Positions 8,709 to 17,747 of a stretch of DNA of 64,000 nucleotides are shown in pieces. Both the position numbers and the translations under genes were made by a program. The notes under the pieces were generated by a model. It ran no database searches and was not told the DNA's origin. It saw only the letters and a program-made list of their open reading frames with translations. Source of the DNA: Motilibacter deserti (GTDB lineage: Bacteria; Actinomycetota; Actinomycetes; Motilibacterales; Motilibacteraceae); contig NZ_JAANNP010000012.1 of the NCBI RefSeq assembly GCF_011250635.1, positions 1 through 64,000 of the forward strand, in the 5' to 3' direction. Each line of letters opens with the position of its first letter. The first letter of the stretch is position 1.

Positions 8709-10091
8709 GTGCCTCGCCGCCTCCGCCGGGCCGCCGTCGTCGCCGGCCCGCTCGCCGTCGTCCTCGTGGCGGCCGGGGCCTACGCCGTGACGAGGGACGA
8801 GGGCAGCCCGGACGTCACCACCGGGGTCGTGGGCCGCGCCGACGTCCGCGAGGTGGTCGAGGCGCCGGGGTCGGTGGTCGCGAAGGCGACCGCGACCGTC
8901 TCCAGCCCCGCCGACGGGACGGTCCTGCGCCTGCGGGTGCGCGACGGGCAGCAGGTGACGGCCGGGCAGGTCCTGCTCCGGATCGACTCCCCGGAGGCCG
9001 AGGCCCGGCTTGACCAGGCCCGCCGCGCCGACGCCGAGGCGGCCGACGCCGCGGTGGTGGACGTCCCCTCCGGCGGCCTCGGGGAGCAGCAGCGCCAGGC
9101 CGACGCCGCCGCCGAGCGCGGCTTCGCGCAGGCCCGGGCCGCGGCCAACGCGATCCCGGACGTCACGGCGCGGGCGCGCGCGCTCGCGGCCGTCGCCACC
9201 GCGGAGGGCCAGTACGCCGCCGCCAGCAACGCGGCCGCCGACGCCGCCCGGCGCGTGGACGCGGGCCTGGGCGGCCTGGCCCGCGCGCTGTCGTCACTGG
9301 CGAGCGCGCAGCGGGTGCAGACCCGGGCCGCGGTCGAGGTAGCCGAGCAGACGGTCGAGGCGCTCGTCGTCCGGGCGCCGATCGGCGGGACCGTGACGCT
9401 CGCCCCGGCCGGCGGGGGTGGCGGCGGCGACCAGCTCGCCGGGGCGCTCGACTCGCTCCCGGCCCAGCTGCAGGGGCAGGCGTCCGAGCTGCTCGGAGGG
9501 GCGGCCGGGGCGTCGTCGGGCGGCGGCTCCGCTGCGGGCGCGGGGGCGATCACCGAGGGCGCGCCGGTCTCCGCCGGGACCAGCCTGCTCACGGTCACCG
9601 ACGCGTCGACCGTGTCCCTCGTGGCCGAGGTCGACGAGACCGACATCCTGCTCGTGCGAAGGGGAGTTCGGGCGTCGGTCGAGCTCGACGCCGTCCAGGA
9701 CGCGACCTACTCGGCCGCCGTGTCGTCCGTCGAGTCGGCGCCGGCCGCGTCGACCGGCGGCGGCGTGACCTACCGCGTACGCCTCCGGCTGCTCGAGGGC
9801 AAGCTGGCCGACGGGTCGGACGCCCCGCAGCCGCGCCCCGGCATGAGCGCCGTGGTCGACCTGGCCGTCCGCACCGTCCGCGACGCGCTCGCGGTGCCGG
9901 TCGCCGCGGTGTTCCGCGACGGCGACCAGGACACCGTGTGGGTGGAGCGGACCGGCCGCGCCGAGAAGCGCCGGGTCACGCTCGGGGCGCAGGCCGAGGA
10001 CATGGTGCAGGTGACGGCCGGGCTGAAGGGCGGGGAGACCGTGGTCGTCCGCGGCGCCGACCGCGTACGGGACGGGCAGGGCCTCGGGTGA
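8709..10091 (+). CDS. HlyD/MacA-family efflux adaptor
   Basis: 460 aa membrane-fusion adaptor. An N-terminal membrane anchor (VVAGPLAVVLVAAGAYAV) is followed by a biotinyl-lipoyl half (VSSPADGTVLRLRVRDGQ), an alanine-rich coiled-coil hairpin at about residues 100-220, then the second lipoyl half (VVRAPIGGTVTLAPAG) and beta-barrel domains. A glycine-rich insert lies at about residues 235-285. In actinobacteria such adaptors work with MacB-like ABC exporters, and both other parts follow here, the ATPase starting inside this stop codon. The start is GTG 8709. Confidence 0.88.
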   Translation: MPRRLRRAAVVAGPLAVVLVAAGAYAVTRDEGSPDVTTGVVGRADVREVVEAPGSVVAKATATVSSPADGTVLRLRVRDGQQVTAGQVLLRIDSPEAEARLDQARRADAEAADAAVVDVPSGGLGEQQRQADAAAERGFAQARAAANAIPDVTARARALAAVATAEGQYAAASNAAADAARRVDAGLGGLARALSSLASAQRVQTRAAVEVAEQTVEALVVRAPIGGTVTLAPAGGGGGGDQLAGALDSLPAQLQGQASELLGGAAGASSGGGSAAGAGAITEGAPVSAGTSLLTVTDASTVSLVAEVDETDILLVRRGVRASVELDAVQDATYSAAVSSVESAPAASTGGGVTYRVRLRLLEGKLADGSDAPQPRPGMSAVVDLAVRTVRDALAVPVAAVFRDGDQDTVWVERTGRAEKRRVTLGAQAEDMVQVTAGLKGGETVVVRGADRVRDGQGLG

Positions 10092-10801
10092 CCGGCGCCG
10101 GCGGCGCGCCGGCGATCGAGGCTGTCGACGTCACCCGCTCCTACGCGCTCGAGGGGGTCACGGTCGACGCGCTGCGCGGGGTGTCGCTGCGCATCGACGC
10201 CGGTGAGTACGCCGCGATCGTCGGGCCTTCGGGGTCCGGCAAGTCGACCCTCATGCACCTGCTCGGCTGCCTGGACCGGCCGACGACGGGCCAGTTGCGC
10301 GTCGGTGGCCAGGACGTCGCCGGCCTCGACGACGCGGCCCTCGCCGAGCTGCGCAACGCGACGATCGGCTTCGTCTTCCAGAGCTTCCAGCTGCTGGCGC
10401 GCACGACCGCGGTCGACAACGTCGGCCTGCCCCTGGTCTACCGGGGCGTGCCGCGCCGGGAGCGGAAGGAGCGTGCGGAGGCGGCGCTGCAGCGCGTCGG
10501 GCTCGGCCACCGCATGACGCACCGGCCCAACCAGATGTCCGGTGGCGAGCAGCAGCGCGTCGCCATCGCGCGGGCCCTCGTCGGGGAGCCGGCGGTGCTG
10601 CTCGCCGACGAGCCGACGGGCAACCTCGACACGCGGACCGGCGAGGAGGTGATGGCCGTGCTCGAGAAGCTCAATTCAGAGAACGGCGTTGCCGTCGTGC
10701 TCGTCACCCACGATCTTGCGGTCGCCGCGCGCGCCCGCCGGCAGGTGCACGTGCGCGACGGGCTGGTCGAGCGCGACACCGCGCTGGAGCCGGCCCCGTG
10801 A
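10088..10801 (+). CDS. ABC transporter ATPase, MacB/LolD type
   Basis: 237 aa with Walker A GPSGSGKSTLMHLLG, the MacB/LolD-specific stretch TIGFVFQSFQLL, the signature MSGGEQQRVAIARAL and Walker B VLLADEPTGNLD. It starts at GTG 10088, overlapping the adaptor by four bases, and its TGA overlaps the permease GTG at 10798. The three genes therefore form a tightly coupled MacAB-like export operon. The family powers mechanotransmission export of peptides, macrolides or lipoproteins; the cargo here is unknown. Confidence 0.93.
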   Translation: MTGAGGAPAIEAVDVTRSYALEGVTVDALRGVSLRIDAGEYAAIVGPSGSGKSTLMHLLGCLDRPTTGQLRVGGQDVAGLDDAALAELRNATIGFVFQSFQLLARTTAVDNVGLPLVYRGVPRRERKERAEAALQRVGLGHRMTHRPNQMSGGEQQRVAIARALVGEPAVLLADEPTGNLDTRTGEEVMAVLEKLNSENGVAVVLVTHDLAVAARARRQVHVRDGLVERDTALEPAP

Positions 10802-11982
10802 GGACGGCCGAGGCCTTCCGCGTCGCGCTCGACGCGCTGCAGGCCAACCGGCTGCGCTCCGCGCTCACCATGGTCGGCGTCGTCATCGGCGTGGCCGCCG
10901 TCGTGCTGCTCGTCGCCATCGGCAGCGGCGCGAAGCGCGAGGTCGAGACCCAGGTCGAGGGGCTGGGGGCGAACCTGCTGCTCGTCGTGCCCGGGAAGTT
11001 CGAGCTCGGTGCCGCGCCGTCGATCAGCCGGCTGACGCTGGACGACGTCGACGTGCTCGGGCGGGTGGTGGGGGACCGGCGCGCGGTCGCCGTGACGGTC
11101 GCCTCCGGCGAGCAGGTGCGGGTCGGCGCCCGGTCCCTCTTCGTGACGGTCAGCGGCACCAACGAGAACGTGCCGTACGTCCTCGACCAGCCGCTCGCGC
11201 GCGGCAGCTACTTCACCGAGACCGACGTCGAGACGCGGCGCCGCGTCGCGGTCCTCGGCTCGGTCGTGGCCGAGACGCTCTTCGGCGACCGCGAGCCGCT
11301 CGGGCGCTTCGTCACAATCGGCGGCGTGCGGTTCCGCGTGACCGGCGTCCTCGCCGAGCGGGGGACGGCGTTCGGCGTCAGCCGCGACCAGGAGGTCCAG
11401 GTCCCGGTCACCTCGGCGCAGCGGCTCTTCGGCGTCGACCGCATCGACGGGCTGGCGGTGAAGGCGCCGACGAGCGACGACGTCGACCGGCTCGCCCCGC
11501 TGCTCGTCGAGGCGTTGCAGGAGAAGTACCCCGACGACGAGTTCTCCGCCGTCTCCCAGTCGCAGATCCTCGGCACCATCGGGACCATCCTCGGCCTGCT
11601 CACCCTCGTGCTCGCCGCCATCGCGGCCATCTCGCTCGTCGTCGGGGGCGTCGGCGTCTCGAACATCATGCTCGTGAGCGTCCGCGAGCGGACCCGGGAG
11701 ATCGGCCTGCGCAAGGCGCTCGGCGCCCGCCAGCGCGACATCCTGCTGCAGTTCCTCGTCGAGGCGGTGCTGCTGACGACGGTCGGCGGCGTCATCGGGA
11801 TCGTCCTCGGCGTCGGCGGCGCCCTGCTCATCGGCTCGGTCTCGCCGCTGCCGGCCGTCGTGTCTTGGTGGTCGCCGGCGCTGGCCTTCGCGGTGTCGGT
11901 GGGGGTGGGGGTGTTCTTCGGCGTCGCGCCGGCGCGGCGGGCGGGGCGGCTCGACCCCGTCGTGGCGCTCCGGCAGGAGTAA
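10798..11982 (+). CDS. MacB-like ABC transporter permease
   Basis: 394 aa. It has the MacB_PCD plus FtsX architecture. One N-terminal helix (SALTMVGVVIGVAAVVLLVA) is followed by a large extracytoplasmic domain at about residues 45-240. Three C-terminal helices follow, with the conserved MLVSVRERTREIGLRKALGA between the first and second. The GTG start overlaps the ATPase stop. The operon ends about 80 bases before a convergent MFS gene. There is no cytoplasmic ATPase fusion as in Escherichia coli MacB; the ATPase is encoded separately. Confidence 0.92.
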   Translation: MRTAEAFRVALDALQANRLRSALTMVGVVIGVAAVVLLVAIGSGAKREVETQVEGLGANLLLVVPGKFELGAAPSISRLTLDDVDVLGRVVGDRRAVAVTVASGEQVRVGARSLFVTVSGTNENVPYVLDQPLARGSYFTETDVETRRRVAVLGSVVAETLFGDREPLGRFVTIGGVRFRVTGVLAERGTAFGVSRDQEVQVPVTSAQRLFGVDRIDGLAVKAPTSDDVDRLAPLLVEALQEKYPDDEFSAVSQSQILGTIGTILGLLTLVLAAIAAISLVVGGVGVSNIMLVSVRERTREIGLRKALGARQRDILLQFLVEAVLLTTVGGVIGIVLGVGGALLIGSVSPLPAVVSWWSPALAFAVSVGVGVFFGVAPARRAGRLDPVVALRQE

Positions 11983-12063
11983 GCCTGCCCGCGGGCCTCC
12001 TCATCTTCGGGTCACGCAGACCCGCTTCCGACCTCCTGCACGAGGGCCGAGGTGGGGCCACGA

Positions 12064-13251
12064 TCAAGAAGCTGCCGGCGTACGCGGCCGTCGCGCCGCC
12101 CACGCCACCGCGGGCGTGAGCGCGCAGAGCACCGCCGCGAGCACCGCGACCCCGACGAGCGCGGCGCGCAGCGAGAGCGCGCCCGCGAGCAGGCCCACGA
12201 GCGCCGGCCCGACCAGGAACCCGAGGTACGCCATCGCCGCCACCGACGACGTGGCGCCGGCCTGCCGGTCCCGCCCGGCCCACGCCCCCGCGACGCTCAC
12301 CAGCGTCGGCATGCACACCGACGTGCCGGCTCCCGCCAGCGCGATGCCGGCCAGCGCGACGGGTGCGGACGGGGCGACGGCGGCCAGCAGGGACCCGGCG
12401 GCCGCGACGGCGGAGGCCACGGCGAGCAGCCCCGCCGGGGCGTACGAGGAGAGCAGCCGGTTGCCGAGGACCCGGCCGAGCGCGGCGCAGGCGGCGAACG
12501 TGGCCGGGGCGGCGGCGGACAGCCCGGCCGGGGCGTCGAGCGTCGTCTCCAGGTGCACCGCGCCCCAGCTCTGCCAGGCGTTCTCCACCAGGTAGGCGAG
12601 CGCGCCGAGCCCGCCGAGCACGAGCAGGGTCGGCGCCGGGAGCAGCTGTCGTCCCCGCCTCCTGCCGGGGCGCTCCCGGACGACGGTGGGACGTGACGTC
12701 CCGGGCCGGGGACGCAGCACGGCGGCGGCGAGGACGACGAGAACGGCGGCGACGCCGGCGAACACCGCCGCCGGCCCGACCCCGGCCGCCCGCAGCGCAC
12801 CCGCGCCGAGGCTGGCGACGACGACCGAGCCGGAGAAGGCGGCGTTGGCCAGGTTGAGCAGCGGCCGGCCCTCGGCGGTCTCCTGGGCGACGCCGGCCGC
12901 CGTCACGGCAACGTCGTACGCCCCGGAGGCCGCGCCGAGCACGAGCAGCGCCACGGCAAGCGCGAGCGGGCCCGACGCCAGTGCCGGGCCGACGGCCGCC
13001 GCCGCGAACGCCACGGCCGTCAGCGGGAGGACCACCCCGCCGTACCGATCGACCAGGGCGCCGGTCAGCCGCATCGTCAGCAGCGCGCCGAGCCCGACCA
13101 TGAGCAGCGCCAGCCCCAGCTCGCGGTCGTCGACTCCCGCGGAGCGCTGGACGGCGGGCAGCATCGCCCCCCAGGAGCCCCAGAAGAGCGCGAAGCCGGC
13201 GAAGCCGAGGAAGACCCGCGCGCGGCCACGGGGGGCCTCCGGCGCGCTCAC
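12064..13251 (-). CDS. MFS transporter
   Basis: 395 aa, about twelve hydrophobic segments in two six-helix halves, with the loop-2/3 motif LTMRLTGALVDRYGG typical of the major facilitator superfamily. The central loop is short and basic (RPRPGTSRPTVVRERPGRR). The GTG 13251 start lies 29 bases from the divergent acuC start, so the two promoters overlap. Probable proton-coupled exporter; substrate unknown. Confidence 0.82.
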   Translation of the reverse strand: MSAPEAPRGRARVFLGFAGFALFWGSWGAMLPAVQRSAGVDDRELGLALLMVGLGALLTMRLTGALVDRYGGVVLPLTAVAFAAAAVGPALASGPLALAVALLVLGAASGAYDVAVTAAGVAQETAEGRPLLNLANAAFSGSVVVASLGAGALRAAGVGPAAVFAGVAAVLVVLAAAVLRPRPGTSRPTVVRERPGRRRGRQLLPAPTLLVLGGLGALAYLVENAWQSWGAVHLETTLDAPAGLSAAAPATFAACAALGRVLGNRLLSSYAPAGLLAVASAVAAAGSLLAAVAPSAPVALAGIALAGAGTSVCMPTLVSVAGAWAGRDRQAGATSSVAAMAYLGFLVGPALVGLLAGALSLRAALVGVAVLAAVLCALTPAVAWAARRPRTPAAS

Positions 13252-13280
13252 GCTGGGATCCTGTCACCGTCGGGCGTACG

Positions 13281-14465
13281 GTGACCGCCGTGACGAGTCC
13301 GGTCGAGGTCGCGTGGGACGCCTCGTTCCTGTCCTACGACTTCGGCCCCTGCCACCCGATGACGCCGCTCCGGCTCGACCTGACCATGCGGCTGGCCGAC
13401 GAGCTCGGCCTGCTCGCCGGCGTCAAGGTCACCGACGCGCCGCTGGCGGATGAGCGGCTGCTGGAGCTGGTCCACGACGCGGGCTACGTCGACGCGGTCA
13501 AGGCGGCGGGCGCCGCGCCCGAGGACGCCGACCTCGCCCACGGGCTCGGGACGGACGACACCCCCGCCTTCCGCGGGATGCACGAGGCGAGCGCGCACTA
13601 CGTCGGGGCGACCGTGCAGGCGGCGGAGCACGTGTGGTCGGGGGAGGCCTCGCACGCGGTCAACATCAGCGGCGGCCTGCACCACGCGCTGCGCGGTGCC
13701 GCGGCGGGCTTCTGCGTCTACAACGACTGCGGCGTCGCGATCGCGCGGCTGCTCGAGCTCGGGGCGGAGCGCGTCGCCTACGTCGACGTCGACGTGCACC
13801 ACGGGGACGGGGTGGAGGAGGCGTTCTACACCGACCCGCGCGTCCTCACGATCAGCCTGCACGAGACCGGGCTCGCGCTCTTCCCCGGCACCGGGTGGCC
13901 GGGGTCGAGCGGGGCGGCCGGTGCCGAGGGCACGGCGGTCAACGTCGCGCTGCCGCCCGGCACCGGTGACGCGGGGTGGCTGCGCGCCTTCGACGCCGTG
14001 GTCCCGCCGCTGCTCGCGGAGTTCCGCCCGCAGGTGCTCGTCAGCCAGCACGGGGCCGACAGCCACGCGGCCGACCCGCTCGCCCACCTGGCCCTCTCCG
14101 TCGACGCGCAGCAGGCGTCCTACGCCGCCCTCCACCGGCTGGCCCACGACCACTGCGAGGGCCGTTGGGTCGCGACGGGGGGCGGCGGATACGAGGCCGT
14201 CGAGGTGGTGCCGCGGGCGTGGGCGCACCTCATCGCGATCGCCGCGCACCGCCCGCTCGACCCCGCCACCCCCTGCCCGGAGGCCTGGCGGGCGTACGTC
14301 GGCGAGCTGGTCGGGCGCCCGGCGCCGGCCCGGATGACCGACGGCGCGAGCGCGTCGTTCGCCCCGTGGACCGGGGGCTACGACCCCGCCGACCCGCTGG
14401 ACCAGGCGATCCTCGCCACCCGCGCGGCCGTCTTCCCCTGCTACGGGCTGGACCCGCAGCCGTAG
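13281..14465 (+). CDS. acuC: AcuC-type deacetylase (histone deacetylase superfamily)
   Basis: 394 aa zinc-dependent deacetylase. It shows the class I-like pattern: SGGLHHALRGAAAGFCVYND, then the zinc site DVDVHHGDGVEEAF, and the later SQHGADSHAADPLA and GGGGYE motifs. AcuC proteins remove acetyl groups from lysines, notably acetyl-CoA synthetase in Bacillus. GTG 13281 is used; a second in-frame GTG at 13290 is possible. It is single-gene and divergent from the MFS transporter. No acs gene is nearby. Confidence 0.9.
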   Translation: MTAVTSPVEVAWDASFLSYDFGPCHPMTPLRLDLTMRLADELGLLAGVKVTDAPLADERLLELVHDAGYVDAVKAAGAAPEDADLAHGLGTDDTPAFRGMHEASAHYVGATVQAAEHVWSGEASHAVNISGGLHHALRGAAAGFCVYNDCGVAIARLLELGAERVAYVDVDVHHGDGVEEAFYTDPRVLTISLHETGLALFPGTGWPGSSGAAGAEGTAVNVALPPGTGDAGWLRAFDAVVPPLLAEFRPQVLVSQHGADSHAADPLAHLALSVDAQQASYAALHRLAHDHCEGRWVATGGGGYEAVEVVPRAWAHLIAIAAHRPLDPATPCPEAWRAYVGELVGRPAPARMTDGASASFAPWTGGYDPADPLDQAILATRAAVFPCYGLDPQP

Positions 14466-14494
14466 CCCATGGCGGGCCGATGACCTAGCACAGG

Positions 14495-14603
14495 TAGGCC
14501 ACCCGGGCCTAACCGACACACCGGCTTCCCCACGAGTACCTCACGCCCCTACGCTTACGGGCGGGCGTCCGGGTGACGCGAGTGCCGGAGGGGAAGCCGG
14601 CAC
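14495..14603 (+). promoter_or_regulatory. Inverted repeats in the leader of the small HTH gene
   Basis: Three inverted repeats lie between acuC and the HTH gene. The first is TAGGCC/GGCCTA (14495-14511), which could end acuC transcription. The second is a perfect 11-base pair of arms, CCGGCTTCCCC at 14521-14531 and GGGGAAGCCGG at 14590-14600, spaced 58 bases apart. The third is a local hairpin GTGCCGG/CCGGCAC at 14582-14603 that uses part of the same right arm. The last two cannot form together. The bases are seen directly; switching is inference. Confidence 0.4.
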
Positions 14604-14631
14604 CCGCCCGGTCGCAGGGAGCCGGTGGGCG

Positions 14632-14847
14632 ATGGCAGGCAAGGACCGGGCCGCGGGAGCGGCCCTCGGCGAGGTGCGTTTCCTCACCGTCGCCGAGGTC
14701 GCGTCGATCATGCGCGTCTCGAAGATGACGGTCTACCGGCTGGTCCACAACGGCGACCTGCCCGCGGTCCGCGTGGGGCGGTCCTTCCGCGTGCCGGAGC
14801 AGGCCGTGCACGACTACCTGCGCGACTCCTTCGTCGAGACCGCCTGA
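14632..14847 (+). CDS. Small helix-turn-helix (excisionase-family) DNA-binding protein
   Basis: 71 aa, nearly all one MerR/excisionase-type winged helix-turn-helix: LTVAEVASIMRVSKMTVYRL then VHNGDLPAVRVGRSFRVPEQ. This family (Xis/BldC fold) includes small regulators such as BldC. This version is a conserved companion of proC and bS22 in many actinobacteria rather than a phage excisionase. ATG 14632 follows CAGGGA at 14616-14621. Its last 34 bases overlap the end of the convergent EAL gene. Target genes are unknown. Confidence 0.85.
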   Translation: MAGKDRAAGAALGEVRFLTVAEVASIMRVSKMTVYRLVHNGDLPAVRVGRSFRVPEQAVHDYLRDSFVETA

Positions 14848-16016
14848 GCCAGCGGCCCCGGCCGCCCCAGCAGGAACCCCTGCACCAGGTCGACCCCCAG
14901 CTCCTCGAGAGCGTGCAGGTCCTCGACCGTCTCCACGCCCTCGGCCAGCAGCTCGGCGCCCAGCGAGGCGGCGAACCCCACGAGCGAGCGGGCGAGCGCC
15001 TGCCGGACCGGGTCGGCGGCGATGCCGCGGGTGATGTCGATGTCGAGCTTGATCGAGTCCGGGCGCAGCTGGAGGATGTGCCGGAGGCTGGAGAAGCCGG
15101 CGCCGGCGTCGTCCACCGCGACGTACGCCCCTCCGGCCCGCAGCTCGTCCAGGGACCGGAGCAGGGCCGGGTAGTCCACCACCGGCGCGTGCTCGGTGAC
15201 CTCGACGACCAGCCGGTGCCCGGGCTCGGCCAGCAGCCGGGCGAGGACCCGTGGGTCGAGGAGCGCCTCCGGTGACGCGTTGACGCCCAGGCGCATGCCC
15301 TCGGGCAGCTCGGGCAGGTGCTCGAGCGCGCGGTCCAGGGCGACCAGCTCGAGGTCGGGGCCGAGCCCGAGCTGGCCGGCGTCGGAGAAGACCTGCGCCG
15401 GGTTCGGCCCCAGGGCCAGGTCGAAGCGGGACAGCGCCTCGGCGCCGACCACCTGCATGTCCGCCAGGCGCACGACGGGTTGGAAGACCGGCTCGACGGC
15501 GCGGGCGGCGAGCGCGCGCAGCATGCGGGTGCGGGACCGGTCGCGGGCCTGCTCCTCCGCGGCTGCCGCGGCGTCCAGCGCCCCGTCCTCGCTCTCATCG
15601 AGGAGCCCGGCCAGCAGTTGCAGGAACCGCGCGTCCCGGTCGTCGAGCCGGGGCTGGGCGCTCCGGCTGACGCAGCACAGCATGCCCTTGGCCGAGCCGT
15701 CCGGGCGCGTGACCGGGACCCCGACGTACGCGCCGATGCTCAGCTGGTCGGTGATCGGCAGGTCGCGCGTGCGGGGGTCGTGGCGGGCCTGCGGGATCAC
15801 CGAGGGGAGGTCGCCGGCCAGCACGCGGGCGCAGTACGAGTCCGAGTAGCTGGTGCCGCAGTTGATCTCCAGCCCGATGCCCGCGATGTCGCCGTCGGCC
15901 GCCAGGATCACCTGCTCACCTCGGGTGAACTGCGAGAGCCAGGCGACATCCATGCCGAGATGGGTGCGCGCGAGGTGCAGCACCCGCTGGGTGCGTTCCG
16001 CGACGACGGTGGACAC
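14814..16016 (-). CDS. GAF-EAL cyclic-di-GMP phosphodiesterase
   Basis: 400 aa. Residues about 1-140 form a GAF-like sensor (SYCARVLAGDLPSVIPQARH; SIGAYVGVPVTRPDGS), then a short helical linker, then an EAL domain at about 165-390. Catalytic signatures are intact: GAEALSRF, LGVNASPE, EVTEHAP, VDDAGAGFSSL, IKLDIDITRG, LAEGVETVEDL and VQGFLLGRPGP. No GGDEF domain is fused, so this should be a dedicated c-di-GMP hydrolase controlled by a small ligand or redox signal. It starts at GTG 16016 after GGGGAGAGAGG. The 3' end runs 34 bases into the convergent HTH gene. Confidence 0.92.
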   Translation of the reverse strand: MSTVVAERTQRVLHLARTHLGMDVAWLSQFTRGEQVILAADGDIAGIGLEINCGTSYSDSYCARVLAGDLPSVIPQARHDPRTRDLPITDQLSIGAYVGVPVTRPDGSAKGMLCCVSRSAQPRLDDRDARFLQLLAGLLDESEDGALDAAAAAEEQARDRSRTRMLRALAARAVEPVFQPVVRLADMQVVGAEALSRFDLALGPNPAQVFSDAGQLGLGPDLELVALDRALEHLPELPEGMRLGVNASPEALLDPRVLARLLAEPGHRLVVEVTEHAPVVDYPALLRSLDELRAGGAYVAVDDAGAGFSSLRHILQLRPDSIKLDIDITRGIAADPVRQALARSLVGFAASLGAELLAEGVETVEDLHALEELGVDLVQGFLLGRPGPLAQAVSTKESRR

Positions 16017-16227
16017 GCTGCCTCTCTCCCCGTTACTACCAGACGTGAACAGCCAACTACAGGTACCTCACGCTCGCCGTCCCGGGGCCCACTGAGACCC
16101 GATCGAGACGGTAGGATTGGCCTCCACGGTCCAGTCGTGTGCCCTTGTGCCCCCTCCGGGGCGCGATTCCCACGGCCGGGCGGCACGTGCGAAGTTGATC
16201 TCTCTCGGATCTGGGCTAGGAGCTCGC

Positions 16228-16323
16228 GTGGGTTCTGTCATCAAGAAGCGCCGCAAGCGGATGGCGAAGAAGAAGCACCGCAAGCTGCTCCGTCGCACTC
16301 GCGTGCAGCGCCGCAAGAAGTAG
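16228..16323 (+). CDS. Ribosomal protein bS22 (AURKAIP1/COX24 domain)
   Basis: 31-residue, extremely basic protein starting [20 protein letters not shown] and ending RVQRRKK. It matches the actinobacterial small-subunit protein first seen in mycobacterial ribosome structures and formerly annotated as a hypothetical AURKAIP1/COX24 protein. The GTG start at 16228 gives the standard length. A -10-like TAGGAT sits at 16112-16117, so the leader would be about 100 bases. Very small, but the match is nearly exact to the family. Confidence 0.93.
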   Translation: MGSVIKKRRKRMAKKKHRKLLRRTRVQRRKK

Positions 16324-16412
16324 GCCTGCGTCGGTCCGGGACGCATCGAGCGCCGCGGAGCTGGTCAGGGGTACGCCCGGCCGGCCCCGCGGCGCAGTCG
16401 TACCCGCCTCCG

Positions 16413-17291
16413 GTGGCTGAGGCCCACGGGGGCGGCCCGGCTGGTGGCGGCGAGCTGATCCCGCCCTGGCTGGTGCGCGGGCTGGAACTGGCCCGCTCGC
16501 GGCTGCGCGGCGACGCCCCGGTCGACGAGTTCGGCTTCGACCGCGAGCTGACCGAGACGGTGCTCGCGGCCCCGCTGCGCCCGCTCGTAGAGCACTGGTT
16601 CCGCGTCGACGTACGCGGCCTGGAGCACGTCCCCGGCACCGGGGGCGCGCTCGTGGCAGCCAACCACTCCGGCACCCTGCCGGTCGACGCGCTCGTCACG
16701 CAGGTCGTGCTGCTCGACCGTCACCCCGCCCACCGGCCGCTGCGGCTGCTCGCCGGCGACCTGGTCTTCGAGCTGCCGCTCCTCGGCAGCCTCGCCCGCC
16801 GCAGCGGCGCCACCCTCGCCCGCCGCGAGGATGCTGAGCGGCTGCTGGCCCACGGGGAGCTCGTGGGCGTCTTCCCCGAGGGCTACAAGGGGCTGGGCAA
16901 GCCCTGGGCCGAGCGCTACCAGCTGCGGCGCTTCGGCCGCGGTGGCTTTGTCGCCTCCGCCCTGCGCACCGGCCGCCCGATCGTGCCGTGCGCCATCGTC
17001 GGCGCCGAGGAGATCTACCCGATGATCGCCGACGCCGCGCCGCTCGCCCGCCTGCTCGGGCTGCCGTACTTCCCCGTCACGCCCACGTTCCCGTGGCTCG
17101 GGCCGCTCGGCCTGGTGCCCTTGCCGTCCAAGTGGCTGATCGAGTTCCTGCCGGCGGTGCAGACCGCCGGCTACGGGCCCGAGGCGGCCGACGACCCCGG
17201 CCTCGTGGCCGAGCTGACCGCTCGGGTGCGGGACGCCGTCGCGGAGTCGCTCGCCCGGCTGCTCGACGAGCGCGGCCCGGCCTTCGGCTGA
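16413..17291 (+). CDS. Lysophospholipid/1-acylglycerol-3-phosphate acyltransferase family protein
   Basis: 292 aa, PlsC superfamily. The acyltransferase motif I (NHSGTLPVD, a variant of NHxxxxD) is at about residue 85. Motif III appears as GVFPEGYKGLGK, and a later block reads GRPIVPCAIVGAEEIYP. It probably moves acyl groups onto a lysophospholipid or related acceptor at the membrane. GTG 16413 is the most likely start; the frame stays open upstream through bS22. It lies in the conserved actinobacterial block between bS22 and rex. Confidence 0.82.
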   Translation: MAEAHGGGPAGGGELIPPWLVRGLELARSRLRGDAPVDEFGFDRELTETVLAAPLRPLVEHWFRVDVRGLEHVPGTGGALVAANHSGTLPVDALVTQVVLLDRHPAHRPLRLLAGDLVFELPLLGSLARRSGATLARREDAERLLAHGELVGVFPEGYKGLGKPWAERYQLRRFGRGGFVASALRTGRPIVPCAIVGAEEIYPMIADAAPLARLLGLPYFPVTPTFPWLGPLGLVPLPSKWLIEFLPAVQTAGYGPEAADDPGLVAELTARVRDAVAESLARLLDERGPAFG

Positions 17292-17392
17292 CGGCGGGCG
17301 CCGGCACGGGGATCGGGACGCGGACAGGGGCCACGCCGCGGGCCGACCGGGCCTTCGTCGGCGCGGACCCCGCGTAGTGCGAGGATCGGCCC

Positions 17393-17647
17393 GTGCCCGA
17401 GAAGCAGCCGCGGATCGTCCTGGTCGCGAAGCCGGGGTGCCACCTCTGCGAGGCCGCCCGCGCGACGGTGGCCAGGGTCGCCGCCGACACCGGCGAGGCG
17501 TGGGTCGAGCGCGACATCCTCGAGGACGCTGCCATGCACGAGCGCTACTGGGAGCGCATCCCCGTCCTGCTCGTCGACGACGTGCAGGTCGACTACTGGC
17601 ACGTCGACGAGCAGCGCATGCGCGCCGCCCTCGCCCGCCGGGCCTGA
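17393..17647 (+). CDS. Glutaredoxin-like thiol protein
   Basis: 84 aa thioredoxin fold with the redox pair CHLC in AKPGCHLCEAAR and the cis-proline site in ERIPVLLVDD. It resembles the DUF836 glutaredoxin-like proteins commonly found just upstream of rex and hemA in actinobacteria. Here the amine oxidase/RidA pair separates it from rex. GTG 17393 is the start. It may act in thiol-disulfide exchange in the cytoplasm; its partner is unknown. Confidence 0.85.
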   Translation: MPEKQPRIVLVAKPGCHLCEAARATVARVAADTGEAWVERDILEDAAMHERYWERIPVLLVDDVQVDYWHVDEQRMRAALARRA

Positions 17648-17747
17648 GCCTCGTCGCGGCCGAGTCGCCGGCATCGGACCGGAACCGCCTGCCGCCCCGC
17701 TGACAGGCGAACTCCTCTTCCTACTCGTTTGTCTGAGCAACCGTCCG

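Noticed and set aside
14632-14847. Prophage excisionase
   Set aside because: Despite the Xis-type fold there is no integrase or attachment site, and the gene sits in a conserved housekeeping neighbourhood.
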